A DNA stretch of 64,000 bases. Origin: Nageia nagi. Lineage: Eukaryota > Pinophyta. Positions 36,294 to 47,179 of the stretch are shown piece by piece. The DNA is taken from assembly GCA_050084985.1 (NCBI GenBank), contig JBITNC010000001.1:45942001-46006000 (forward strand), given 5' to 3'. The notes below the pieces were generated by a model. It had not been told where the DNA came from, made no database searches, and saw only the letters and a program-made list of their open reading frames with translations. The position numbers were made by a program, and so were the translations under genes. Numbering within the stretch: position 1 is the stretch's first letter; the number at the start of each line of letters is the position of its first letter.

Positions 36294-38025
36294 TGTTTTG
36301 GATAAAAGTGACCCCTTTCAAGACCATTCAGATCTGAATATATATTAATTGAGTGAAGGTTAGACTAGATCCTATAAGTACCAACTACAATAAAAGATTG
36401 GATCAAAACCACTAAGGAGGCTTTCTCAAATGATCATTCCAACAAAACTAAGCTCAAATAAAGAGAAGATAAATGGTTTAAGATGGTGTTAACAAACACT
36501 AAAGTATACCTGATGATGTCATTTTTGGAATGATAATACTTGGTTTAGTTGATTGGATCCCAAGTTAATTTCAAAATTTGACCAAGTTGTATGCATCATG
36601 GAAACATGGTGACCTTGGGAAGTTTTAAAAATGTGGTAGAATTTTTCTATCAAAACATGAGGACACTAGGCATTTCACAATTTGCAAGCATAAATAATAA
36701 AGTACGTAAGTCAGTTTTGATTGCATGATAAAATAAGCCTAATGTATACACAAAATATGAAAAGAAAATCAAGAAGTGTGATGGGTAAATATTTGGTCTA
36801 AGAAAAGGAACAATACTTGGAATGACTAATTCCTATCTTTATATAGGGCCAAGGACTTCCAAATCCTCTTCTCAAATGCTTGTTGAAGATTGCTAGATGT
36901 AGATGCCTTCAAATTTGTCAATTTTAAGATTTGAGAATCAACAAATTCAAAGCTCAAAGTTTACACAACTTATTAAACCAAAAAATGAGATGTGAGCTTG
37001 CTTAAATAGATTTATATGACATGTAAAATCTTGAATGCAAAATCCATATGAATTTCAATCCAAAATATTTTTTTGATTGATTAATTCTTGATTGGATTCG
37101 AATTGTATTTGCATAGGATTTGATCCAATTTTATTTAAGATAAATTAGAAACATAGTCATTCATTTTTCTTATCTCTTATTTGTTGAGAATATTTGGAAC
37201 ATAAGTAATGACTCATCAATCTATGACTAGAGTATTAGATCTTCTTATTTTCCTACTAGGTGAATCATAAATGATATGGTAAGGTGAGGAGTAAATTTTA
37301 TCCAACTATTTTCTTACAAGTAAACAATAAATAAATTAGCCATATTAATGTGACAAATATTAATAACATAAAGTAAATATTAAAGGTATTAAATTAATTC
37401 ATATTTGACTAAGTAAAGAAATTGATTAAATATAATCAACATGACTAATGTTAATTATATTTTAGGCATATATGACTATGATCAAATTTATAAATAACTT
37501 GACTAATGTTAATTACAATTTTTAAATAAATGACTATGGTTCAAAATACAATAAACATGACTAAGTTTAATTTTCCTTTAACCATAAATGATTGTGATTG
37601 AAAAATAATAAACATGATTAAGTTTAATTACATTTTCCAACTATATGATTATGATTGAAAACATAATAAACATGACTAAGTTTAATTACATTTTTCAAGG
37701 TATTTGACTCTGATCGAAAATACGTTTAACATGACTAATGTTAATTGCATTTCCCCAATATAAAGCTATGATCGAAACACAATAAATATGATAAATATAA
37801 ATTATGATTTTCAAAGTAAATGACTATGATAAATAAATATTTAATATGATAAATATTAATTATAAATTAAATATGATAAGAAAATAAATGATCATTAACA
37901 AAACATCATTATATTTAATCAAATTGACAATGTAAGCCTAACTAATGTTGAATAAAAGAAGGATGCTAATGATGAAAGAAGGTTGTGCCAAATATAGAGC
38001 ATGGTACTTAATTTGGGTATCTACA
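36294..38025 (-). repeat. G1 5' LTR (right)
   Basis: On the plus strand it runs TGTTTTGGATAAAAG...GGGTATCTACA. It aligns along its full length with 21091-22761, with many substitutions. It is 61 bp longer, about one unit of the ~60 bp tandem repeat in its U3. Confidence 0.86.
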
Positions 38026-38251
38026 AATACTCTTGGAGCTATATTTCTGTTATGTTACATATCTTATTTGTCCTCTAGTTTTTGTGTTCTCATGTTATGA
38101 GTGTTTTATATCAATTTTGGTTATTACTATTACATATCAATTTCAAAACTTGATTTGGATGATTTATGAGCATGTTAATTGATTCCCTAGTTCAAGAATT
38201 CAAGTAGAATTGAATGCTAATTTGGAATAAACCCTAGAAAGGTACATTACA
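38026..38251 (+). repeat. Element X LTR2, right part
   Basis: AATACTCTTGGAGC... matches LTR1 from about 15858 onward to its end GGTACATTACA. It resumes exactly where the G1 LTR ends, which is how the nested insertion was recognised. Confidence 0.88.
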
Positions 38252-39083
38252 TAATAGGTTTGCATGAACTCAATAATGCCTCCAATCTTGAGTACCACCC
38301 ATATTATCAATTTGTTATGAAATTCCTTAGGAATGTTCAACTTCATTTCATAGTTGCAAAGAGTGGGCTATTTAATATTATCTTAGATCAAAATAATCCT
38401 TTTATAAACTAAATGAGCCTATGTAAGCGATTGGTTAGGAAGGCAATCAAAATCATACAAATAGATAGGTCATTAACTCCAAGGAGAAACTAATTATTGG
38501 GTTAGATGAATATCAAGGTCCATTATTAAACAAATCTTGGTGGGTACTTTGTTCTTGTGATGGAAATGACCCATAGCCATAAAAACTCCTCAAGATATGA
38601 TAAAGGTCCACCTCCACCCAATCTAATATGATCTAATTTCTTTCCTATTTGATGTTAACTCTATAAACTCCTAAGTTCTTGGATGTTTTTTTTTTTTAAT
38701 TTCCTAACCCATTATTGGGATTTATTTAAAATTGGCTATTAAGATATACTTTATCCACCCATATTAATTTGTTGTAAGGTTATTGTATTGATATAATAGA
38801 TTTTCATCCAAAAAAAGAAAAACAAAATATAAGTAAAAAAGTATTAAAAGTCAAATAATGTAAAAATAGAAAATAAAAAAAAAGTTTCTCTTTTTATTTA
38901 TGTTGAAGTATGATATTTTATAATATATTTGCATGGAACAAATTTAAATTGTAAAAATTCCCTTAAAACCAGAAACCATATAATTATATAATTTTAAAAT
39001 TTATTATAAAAAAGAATAATAAATAGTAGAATATTTAAACTTTATTAGACAATTAAAATTTAGAAGTGATGAATTGAAAGATA
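38252..39083. other. No gene recognised right of element X
   Basis: AT-rich flank. 38.27-38.66 kb has the texture of a decayed minus-strand element but no motif could be named. 38.8-39.07 kb is mostly A and T runs. Confidence 0.35.
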
Positions 39084-39236
39084 GGGGAGTTGGACAGGTG
39101 GGTAGTTCAAAGCTCTCATATATGGGAAGCCTAGGTTCAAAACTCTTTGCCCTCAATCGCAACTCTAAACTTAAGAGTTCATGATGCCCTAGTTGAATTG
39201 ATCATGTTGTGGCCCTCTTTCTTTCTTTCTTTTATT
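39084..39236 (+). mobile_element. SINE-like unit
   Basis: GGGGAGTTGGACAGGTGGGT is followed by an A-box-like GTAGTTCAAAGC (about 39102) and, about 31 bases on, a B-box-like AGGTTCAAAAC (39133-39143). The unit ends in a (CTTT)n run at 39216-39236. This spacing and a simple 3' tail fit a tRNA-derived SINE. No target duplication was confirmed. Confidence 0.45.
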
Positions 39237-39388
39237 ATTCTTTCCTATATCAAAAAACAAAAATAAAAAGGATTAGGAGTGAAGACTATTTTGAATGCTT
39301 GCATTAACTCTTGTCATCGTGAAATTAACCTTAAATTTAGAATAATAATAAACATGACTTTGTACAATGTGGCACCAATGAAACACAC

Positions 39389-39511
39389 TACGTAGCAGTT
39401 GCTAAACGAGATCAAGATATCTATTCTCCTACAAAATTAAGTTGCCAAGAGACTCCTCAATCAGTAACAACCAATCCGTCCTAGCAACTAACCAATAGCA
39501 AGCTATAAATA
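39389..39511 (+). promoter_or_regulatory. Promoter of the YFPxRRC repeat gene
   Basis: A TATA box, TATAAATA, at 39504-39511 is preceded by two CCAAT boxes (39471-39475 and 39492-39496) and a palindromic TACGTA core at 39389-39394, the kind of ACGT element read by bZIP factors. A pyrimidine-rich 5' UTR (TCTCTTCTCTCTCAC region, 39563-39590) follows, and the ATG lies 90 bases after the TATA box. The transcription start is expected near 39535-39545. Confidence 0.7.
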
Positions 39512-39600
39512 TTCTGAGAAAACCCCAAACACGCAGAGATCTCTCCACAATCACATCCCCTCTCTTCTCTCTCACTTTTCTCTTCTTGTTATCTGGGCAA

Positions 39601-40131
39601 ATGGAGCGAACGGAAATCAAGCAAGTCATCACTAACTCTCCACCCCAGCAAACAAAAATAGCGCCAGAAAGAGAACGAAGTGTAGAGAGACCAGAGAAGA
39701 AACAAGAATATGACTACATACCGCTGGTTGAAGAGGAAGAAAATGAAGTTGATGAAGAAGATATTTCAAGATATTTTCCAAACAGAAGGTGCCCGCCTGC
39801 TCCAAACTCAGCACCCATCACTCCTACAGAAAAGAAGTACGCCAAATGTCCTACAACTTCTTTGGATGAGGATGACTACATTCCTCTACCCGATTACGAT
39901 TCGTCTTCGTCATCATCTGTTGAGGATTATGTGCACTATTTTCCTGTTAGAAGATGCACATATGATCCAAATTCCCGGAGCAGTAGTCCTCCTCCATCTG
40001 ATGGAGAAGAGGATATAGATTTTATTGAAGTGCCTGACTATGAAGAAGACGAGAGTTGGAGTTCTGAGGACGAGGGGGATTATTTTCCTGTAAGAAGATG
40101 TCCTGGTTCTCCAGAGAGATTAAAGTGGTGA
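39601..40131 (+). CDS. Acidic protein with three YFPxRRC repeats (unknown family)
   Basis: An intact 176-codon single exon with clear promoter and 3' signals, and visibly higher GC than its surroundings. I chose ATG 39601 (MERTEIKQVI); the frame continues upstream only to a TTG. No signal peptide or membrane segment is seen. Three repeats follow one plan: [YF]-I-x-[LV], an acidic or Ser-rich spacer, then YFP[NV]RRC. They are Y39 to C64, Y93 to C119 and F141 to C167. The distance from the first aromatic to the YFP tyrosine is 19, 20 and 20 residues. The cysteines are followed by a P-[NE]-[SR] turn three residues on. Other parts are Pro/Ser/Glu-rich and probably disordered. The repeated acidic patch plus basic RRC suggests a multivalent binding protein, but that is inference. 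I do not recognise the family. It is not part of any transposon pattern seen here. Confidence 0.85.
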   Translation: MERTEIKQVITNSPPQQTKIAPERERSVERPEKKQEYDYIPLVEEEENEVDEEDISRYFPNRRCPPAPNSAPITPTEKKYAKCPTTSLDEDDYIPLPDYDSSSSSSVEDYVHYFPVRRCTYDPNSRSSSPPPSDGEEDIDFIEVPDYEEDESWSSEDEGDYFPVRRCPGSPERLKW

Positions 40132-40330
40132 CAGTTTGTTACAAGAAGACGACTACCCTGGTGCCTGGGAACTACGTCACCTATTCTTTTGGGATAACAA
40201 AAACAAAGGAATGAGAGGTTGTATGTAATGGAGTGTGCATACGTGATTGAAGCCCAAAGTTTATCTTTTCTCAAGATAATAATACAGAAATAATATCTGA
40301 ATTTTGTATTTATCAATACGCCAATGAATT
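40132..40330 (+). terminator. 3' UTR and polyadenylation region of the repeat gene
   Basis: Contains TTGTATGTAATGG (about 40218), a good plant far-upstream element, and an A-rich AATAATACAGAAATAAT (40279-40295) that could be the near-upstream signal. This suggests cleavage at about 40300-40330. No classic AATAAA is present. Confidence 0.5.
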
Positions 40331-41371
40331 TTATTTTATTTTTTTTAAGCAGCAATTTTAAAAATATGGACTACGCACATAGATTATCTTTCAAACATCT
40401 ATTAATTGCAAAGGAAGAAAGCATGTTAATAGATATGATTTTATATATTTTTGGTTCACTTTAATATCATTAAAACGTTATATATTAGTTATACTTTATT
40501 CTGACGATCTTTTTAGAGGTTTATAATTTTTTGTTGCATTAAATTTAAAGTTGTATTAATATTATCTTAGATCTATGTGAGTATTTTTGTATTCTTTCAT
40601 TATGATTGATAATTTGAATATTTGGAATAACTATACTTAGGTTTCTCACGATTAAATTAGATAGTTTGAATGTTTTGTTTTTATGATTATTAATTTGCAT
40701 ATTTGGAATAATTTTTTTTTATTAAATTAGATAGTTTGTAAAATTTGATTAATCTTTTTTTTTCATGTTAAATTTATAATAATATTTTTGAATGTAATGT
40801 TAATTATATTAAAAGAATATAAATGCTTTTATATACAAAAGTTGATGGATTAAGAACACCTTCATAGGTAGTCATATGAACCTAGTTAAGTTAGGATATA
40901 CATTGAAAACTTAAAAATATTAAGTTGAATAAAATCTCCTAAATAATGGAGCTAACTATGTTTACAATCATTTATCTATTAATAGTGGTAGAAGCATGGG
41001 GATGGTCCTCATTCTTAACAATAAACTCAAGTCATAATTAAGTGGGATGGAATGCTAGTGTTAGTAACATCGCCTTCGTCTCTTTAGCTAATAATTGGTT
41101 TAGAGGTAGTTGAACAACTATATCAGCTATTGTTGTGGTGAGAAGAACTAGCACCATAAGTGTGCATGCATTTGCTAAAGGGAGGGGAGTTGAGATCAAT
41201 GTTGCTTTGTAGAATTAGCCATAATGTATAGTATTCTGGAAAGAGACCTAGCAAAGTCTTAAGCTAGAATAAATTTCACCAAATTGAATTTGATGGAAGC
41301 AACTAATAATGCAAGGTGCATAACCTTAATGGTCAGTAAGGCTATGAAGATATTAAAGCTCCATGTTGACT
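40331..41371. other. AT-rich intergenic sequence
   Basis: No gene seen. The region right of about 40850 may be the 3' end and tail of the minus-strand L1 that starts at 41372, but no motif proves it. Confidence 0.35.
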
Positions 41372-42970
41372 TTATCCATTTTTATAAAAAATTGCAACCA
41401 CACATCTTATACAAGAACTATTCATTTTTTTTTGGGAAAAAATAATTTTGTTAGAGGTATTCCATACATGAAATATAATGCAAATTTTAAAAATATTCCA
41501 AACCTCAAGAAGGGGATTAGATAAATTAGGAGAATCCCCAAGGAGAATTTGCATCTAGAAGAAGGGAGTAGGCATGAAAGGCCTAAAATAGTTATTCAAT
41601 TGATGTCTAGACTAAGAAGGCTTTCTTGCAAATCAAGAAGAGATGGAGATATAATCTCCATAGAAATAATAGGTTGGACTCTACACACCCATATCTTCAA
41701 GCCTTTTTGTAAATGGAAGTTCATGGTGAAGAACACTCAAAGAAAAAAGAGCTTTCTTTGGCTCAAAGTAGGAAGCCTAGATCATCATGAATTAAAGGCT
41801 TCATCTAGAGATTGAGGAGATGAGATTCCATGGTTCATTAATCTTAAAATACATAGCAAAATTTAGAGAAAGGAAGGAATAATTGAAATGAGATTTATAT
41901 TATAATAGGTATAAATTGGTGGTCTAACTCCAATCTAACTACTAAGGTTTTTGAAAATGTTTGGTAGCTTTCAACCATAAAGAAAAAGGAATGAAATCAA
42001 GAATTGCATCATATGTATACTTATCATAAAGTTTCAAATTATAAACCTATTTGAATTTATCCCAAGGAATCCAATCCTTGGTTTAAAATGAGAAAAAATA
42101 GAGATAATTGCAATTGCTTTTCTATAGAAGCATTATGTCCAAACCCTTTAATGGTTGGAAAGTTAAAGACTTTATAGGGTAATGATAGAGGACTACCAAA
42201 TACTGAAGGAGGAGATTGATTCTCCTTTTCTACAACTTTCTCCCTAAAAATAGATATAATATTTGAGAGCCTCTCATGCTCTCCAAATGCTTTAAAGTAC
42301 AAACAAACCTTGAATCTTAATAGTGATAAGAGAAATGAGAATATTTGAAGGATAAGAGCACACAACACCTATTGATACCTTGATTTCTCTAATGATCCAT
42401 TTATCATACATGGAAGTACCTTGGCAATGGTAGTCAAAGAGCCCCATACCTTTAGATTAATTGGGAGGATAAAAAATATCCTAAGCAATTGTGTGAAATA
42501 CTTTTTATGGCATACATTAGTCCATAAGAAATCTCTTAACAACTTCTCAATTATCTTTTCATAATAGATCTTTGAAGGGACCCAACATGAGGAGTAATAC
42601 ACATGAGTAGTGACTGTGACTTTGGAGCATATTTAGAACTTTCTAGTAAGAGAAAGATTTTTATATCTATAATAGGAAATCTTAGCTATTTATAAGTCTA
42701 AAGGAGTTTAGAATGGATTATATCTTAAATTTGAAGTTAGTCATTTATTTTAAGGTGTTTCTCTATAAGGGAAATATCCAAGTAGTCCAAAGAGAGGGAT
42801 GCCTTTAAAAATTTAAGAATGTGAATAATTTACTCCCTTAGTATTTTGGTCACATTAAAGAAAGCTATGTTGGATTATTTTCATTCAGCAACTACCCTAA
42901 TGCTACTATATACTCATCCACCACTCCTTTGATACTAATTACTTCATTTTTTGTTGTTTCTCCCCATATT
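41372..42970 (-). pseudogene. L1-B: 3' half of the split L1 (RT C-terminus, zf-RVT)
   Basis: The minus strand starts at the C2 boundary with WGETTKNEVISIKGVVDEY, which directly follows the RT active-site region found at 59972. It goes on with NIAFFNVTKILRE and FLKASLSLDYL (the 'KSLPFKYLGIPL' region). 42602-42369 has YYSSCWVPSKIYYEKI and LLRDFLWTN, and 41554-41372 has LLEVWNIFKICIIFHVW, the zinc-binding RT-associated tail typical of plant L1. Frames are broken. Taken with 59972-63663 this is one L1 split by C2. Confidence 0.8.
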
Positions 42971-42975
42971 CCTAT
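42971..42975. repeat. Target site copy of C2 (left)
   Basis: CCTAT here and CTTAT at 59967-59971 flank C2 and agree at four of five bases. Removing C2 and one copy joins the L1 reading frame across the gap at the RT active-site region. Confidence 0.75.
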
Positions 42976-43549
42976 TGAGAGAAAATGAAGGAAATAAGCC
43001 TAATGACTAAATTTTTATTCTACCAAGATCACTTGAAAGCTCGCTTAAATTTCTTAAGAATTAATAACACAAACTCAAACCAGCATTCACATAAGATGAT
43101 TCCAATATTAAATGGTTTCTCAAACCATGAGAGTCAATCCACTAATTTAAGATCTTTATTTTCAAAGATAACTCTCTTACAACTCACTTTCTTACTTCTC
43201 CTATGACCTTAACAAGAGCATAAATTTTCTACAAACTTGAGTGAGTAATCTCAAGGAGAGGACCTTCTATTTATAGGCCAAAATCCTCCCTTAGATCACC
43301 TTCTTTACCATTGTACAATGTCATGACATGCATTACCCTTTTACCCAAGGGGCATGCTCATGAGATTGAGTGTAAGATAAGTTACATTATCTTATTCATA
43401 AATACTTAAAAGGTATATAGGGATAATTTTAAATATTAGTTAATTTACATTATCATATTCACTAAATACTTAAGGTATCTATGGATAACTTTAAGTATCA
43501 AATGAATTACATTAAAATACCCTACAATAATGTATTATACATTCCAACA
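42976..43549 (-). repeat. C2 3' LTR
   Basis: On the minus strand it begins TGTTGGAATGTATAATACAT at 43549 and ends at 42976 (plus-strand TGAGAGAAAATGAAGG). A strong TATA box (CCTATAAATAG on the minus strand) lies near 43280-43270. It contains two copies of a phrase like TACTTAAAGTTATCC/TACCTTAAGTATTTA near 43390-43500. Confidence 0.82.
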
Positions 43550-43560
43550 CTCTCCCTTAA
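43550..43560 (-). other. C2 polypurine tract
   Basis: TTAAGGGAGAG on the minus strand directly precedes the TGTTGG of the 3' LTR, the expected plus-strand primer site. Confidence 0.75.
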
Positions 43561-45209
43561 TGCAATATTAGGATAGAGTGAATAGGAACAAAGAAAGAGA
43601 GAGTTATCCTTCATTCTTACAATATATCCTAATATTTGAGAGTAAGATCCTTCATTCTTACAATATATCTCAATATTTTCTTAATAGCATTGAGGTGCTC
43701 ACAATACCATTTTTGCATAAATCATACCATAAGATTTACTACAAAGGGAATATATGTACTAGAGATTCTCAAATAAAGAAGATTGCTAATTAATTTCTTA
43801 TAAGACATAACATATACTAACTAAGAGTTGAGATTAATTCTAGAAGAGACTAGGATCATCACAGGTTTACACTCTTCAATTCCAAACTTTTGTAATATGT
43901 ATAAGATATACTTGGATTAACTAAGGTAAGTACAATCTTTGTATTGGTACACTTACATACCAAGGTAGCAGTGCAAGAGATCAAGATAAATTATTTTAAA
44001 AGTTGCCTTAAGTTTAGATATGCACTCTTGGATGATTTTGATATTATTTCATGTGATCAAAAGATGATCTACATATAGAAGAATCAAGACTAAGTCTTTT
44101 CTCTGATTAAGCATGATAGATCTGTATCAGAGAAGTATTTAGAGAATCCAATATCCATAAATTATCCTTAAATATTTTTGTACCAAGCTTTAGGTGCTTT
44201 CTTAATTCAATATGAGGAGTTATTTAGCTTGCACATAAAGAATTCTTTATATTCCATAATAGACCCTTCTGGTTGGTTCATGTATATCTCTACATCTAAT
44301 TCATCATTGATAAAAAGTACTCTTTACATAAAGTTGAAAAACTTTCCATCTTTGAGCTACTAAAAGAGTAAGAATTAACCTAAATGTGGGCATATTTACC
44401 ACTAGAGCAAAGGTTTTCTCATAATCAACTCCATATTTTTGAGCAAAACCCTTTGCTACTAACCTTACCCTTTATTTTTCATTTTTCTAAACTGAATTGT
44501 ATTTGACTTTGTAAATCCACTTATTTCCAAATAAATTTTATTCATTGGGATAGGAAACTAAATCCCAAGTTTAATTTTTCATCAAAACCTCATACTCCAC
44601 TTTCATGGCTTCTATCGAGGATTCATGCTTCAAAGTTTCCTTGAATGATGAGGGGTCATTATTAATATCAATTTTGGTAAACAATGACTTGTTTAAGATC
44701 ATACTTCTTATTATCCTTTATGTTGTAGAATTTTTCTCATGAGGTCACTTATCTATACTAATATCCATCTAATTAGATACAATAAAAGAGTCATCAAGAT
44801 CATCTAGGTCCTCACCAAAAGCATATTCTTGAGGAATTTCATTGAACTTTATATCTATCGAGATGAACATTTCTCTAGAGGAAGAAGAGTAAAGCCTATA
44901 GCATCTATGATAACTATCATAACAACCAAAAACCCTATGATGAGATATGTTAGGTATTTTTCTTGTTCATGTTTCATATGGGATTTTGCCTTCAACTAAT
45001 TTTATAAGAAACCTATTTAATGTGTAGATCGTAGTGCTCATAGCTTCACCCCATAAAAAGCTAGGATTATTTCCCAACATGCACCTAGCAATTTTTGAAT
45101 GATTCTATTATTTCTTTTGGAAACACCATTTTGTTAAGGGATGTAAGGGATCATAAACTACCTCTTGTTATTGTATTTGGTACAATAGTCATTTAACTCA
45201 TTACTATTA
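43561..45209 (-). pseudogene. C2 RNase H, RT and integrase C-half
   Basis: From 45209 leftwards the minus strand reads NSNELNDYCTKY and PQQNGVSKRNNRII (integrase third catalytic region; the usual Glu is Lys here), a linker, NKWIYKVKYNS and LVAKGFAQKYGVDYEKTF (RT start), VLILLYVDHLLIT (active site, last Asp to His, near 44070), YLGM*VYQYKD and LNAIKKILRYIV near 43700. The order is that of copia. Stops and frame changes are numerous. Confidence 0.8.
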
Positions 45210-45214
45210 TCTTC
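45210..45214. repeat. Target site copy of G2 (left)
   Basis: TCTTC here and TATTC at 56126-56130 flank G2 and agree at four of five. They lie inside C2 integrase codons just after its second catalytic region. Confidence 0.78.
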
Positions 45215-45627
45215 TGTTAGGAACCTAGTAGAATTAAAAAGAGGTTTTACCCTGAATACCATAAGAAATACTAAAATATGAAATAACTCAAACTTGCAAT
45301 GTGTTAAGTAGAGCAAATGGAATAAGATACTTAGATTAAGAACAAATAATAAAACAAAATAACTTTACTGATAGAAATATGAATCATAGGCCACTTGAAG
45401 GGGGCTTACTCCTTATAACTCAAAAAGCTAAATGAGTTTCCAAGATGCTCTCTTTACCCCTCCTACAAGTATTTATAGTCCACTTACCCTAATTGGTGGT
45501 TTACATTCAAAATGACACTTACCTTATAAAATATGATGGTTCACATTATAATTCGATGTAAGAAAATAATTAAATTAACTAAAACATAAATAAACTTGAG
45601 TAAATGCTAGGATGTGGGATCCTAACA
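45215..45627 (-). repeat. G2 3' LTR (left)
   Basis: 413 bp, plus-strand TGTTAGGAACC...GGATCCTAACA. It pairs with 55711-56125. A TATA-like stretch (TATAAATACTTG on the minus strand) lies near 45475. Confidence 0.9.
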
Positions 45628-46700
45628 TACCACCCCTCTTGGAAATAACTTTCTCCTTAAAGATTAAAATTTAGAAACTCTTACTAAAGCTCATGTGCTT
45701 TTTCCCATGTACTAAATCAAAACCTAGGTTATAGTGTGATGATGAAGGTCAAGGATACATTTTGTCCGAAATTGCTTCAAGTTCAATCTTAATGGATAAT
45801 TTATCAATGAATTTTGATAACTTTGATTGAATATGAACTTGTGATCCTAATACATTTTTTAGGCATGAAACATGAAATACAATATGAACCTTTGAGGACT
45901 TTGGTAACTCCAACTTATAAGAAATGGGATCAATACATTAGAGAATTTTGTAAGGGCCTAAAATTTTGGTGCTGAATTCTGAGGACCCTTAATCTTTAAA
46001 TATTTCTATCTATATGGTTCAAGACATAGGAAAACCATAGTTCTTGGTTTAAATTTTTATTCCAATTGATTCTGATCAGCTTGTTGCTTCAAGCAGTGTT
46101 GAGCAGTCTGTAAATTCTCTTAAAGAGTATGAAGAATATATTCTAAGTATGTAAATCAGCATCAACTACTTGGACCTTCATGCTACCTAGGATATATGTT
46201 GCTATTATGGGTGGTGCCAAACCATACAATGCTCCATATGGTGTCATTTGAATAACTATATGGTATGAAGTGTTATACATCCATTATGCCAAAGGAAGAC
46301 ATTTTACCCAATGAACTGGTTGGAATGATGTAAAATAATAAAAATAGGTTTCCAAGCGCTTGTTAAAAAATTTAGACTATCCACCAGTCTAGGGGTGATA
46401 TGTTGAACTCATTTTGAGTTGAGTTCCTACTAATTTGAAAAATTCTTGTTAGAATTTGCTAGGGAATGTAGGGTCTTGATCACTAACTATAGTAGAGGGC
46501 ATGCCATGAAGCTTGAAAATATTATCAACAAAAAGCTAAGCCACATTAAGAATTTTAAATACATGTGATAAAGAGCAAAAGTGTGCATACTTAGAAAAAT
46601 AATCAACTACCACCAGAATAATAGATTTATCTTGATACTTGGAAAGAACTTTAATGAAGTCCATCAAATTATCAATCCAAGTACGACTTAGGATAGGTAA
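45628..46700 (-). pseudogene. G2 integrase and C-terminal tail
   Basis: Minus strand: ILVVVDYFSKYAHF (first catalytic Asp, about 46620-46575), IVSDQDPTFPSKF (second Asp, about 46490-46450), then STYHP*TGG*S (third region, about 46400-46370). Further left come GALYGLAPP and MVFLCLEPYR, then FILYFMFHA (decayed 'HPVFHVS') and, near 45.7-45.8 kb, a faint 'TIT*VLI*YMGKST' resembling a chromodomain core. Many stops. Confidence 0.8.
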
Positions 46701-47179
46701 GGGCTAAAGTAAACTAGGAGTTCCAACTATTTCATCCTTTTACTATTGGTAAACATCATATTTGAAAATAAATCTCTTTATGTCCTATTTCATTTTATCC
46801 CAATAAGAAGAAAGAGCCACTTTTTTATAGGTTTTGAGAAAACTTAAATGTCTAATTGATGGTGCATCATTGAATTCTTAAAATATTGCTTCTCAATAAG
46901 AAGAAGTGTATGGTAATGCAATGTAGCCTTTGAAGCATAAAAATCCATTTTCTAAGAGAAATTTGGTTTACTAGAAGGATTAATTTGGAGTTATTGAATT
47001 AATGCCTGAATTAAGTCATCTTGAAGCCATTTATGTTTTAGCTACTCTAATCACTAGGGAATTGGTAGTGAAATTACTTAAAGTATTGTAGGTTCCTCAA
47101 ATTTGTAGAAAATAACATTCGTAACCATATTCTCTAAACCTTTTCTGTATACTATTTCATACTCATACCCCAATAGTTT

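Larger units (their letters stand above)
21091..38025 (-). mobile_element. Tat-lineage Ty3/gypsy element G1 (16.9 kb)
   Basis: A minus-strand gypsy element with long LTRs (left 1671 bp, right 1732 bp). From 5' to 3' on the minus strand: leader, gag with an FHRAKGH-type knuckle, protease, RT, RNase H, a second RNase H-like domain, integrase, a long spacer with an opposite-strand PMD region, then the 3' LTR. The second (aRH-type) RNase H, the YNLLLGRPxI protease and the large size point to the Tat/Ogre group. Target copies are AGTAA (left) and AATAC (right); LTR1 of X has AGTAC at that place, so each copy carries one change. All frames are broken. Confidence 0.88.
15070..38251 (+). mobile_element. 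LARD-like LTR element X, split by Tat element G1
   Basis: Two related LTRs flank a 4.2 kb internal region without pol motifs. LTR1 (15070-16082) is followed by a PBS-like TGGTATTAAAGAC. LTR2 starts at 20296 after a purine tract, stops at 21090 and resumes at 38026-38251; the gap is filled exactly by the Tat element G1. The two LTR2 parts add up to 1021 bp (1016 after removing the target duplication), close to the 1013 bp of LTR1. Flanks TAACT/TAATA agree at three of five bases. A large LTR element without coding capacity fits the LARD class and would have depended on proteins of another element. Confidence 0.85.

Noticed and set aside
39586-39600. Upstream extension of the repeat gene to 39586
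   Set aside because: Also a TTG start; ATG 39601 lies at the right distance from the TATA box.
39710-40018. 102-codon second-frame open frame inside the repeat gene
   Set aside because: Overlaps the repeat-protein frame, has no motif and no conserved pattern; a shadow.
43578-44363. Plus-strand open frames near 43.6-44.4 kb
   Set aside because: Antisense to decayed C2 RT and RNase H; no motifs of their own.
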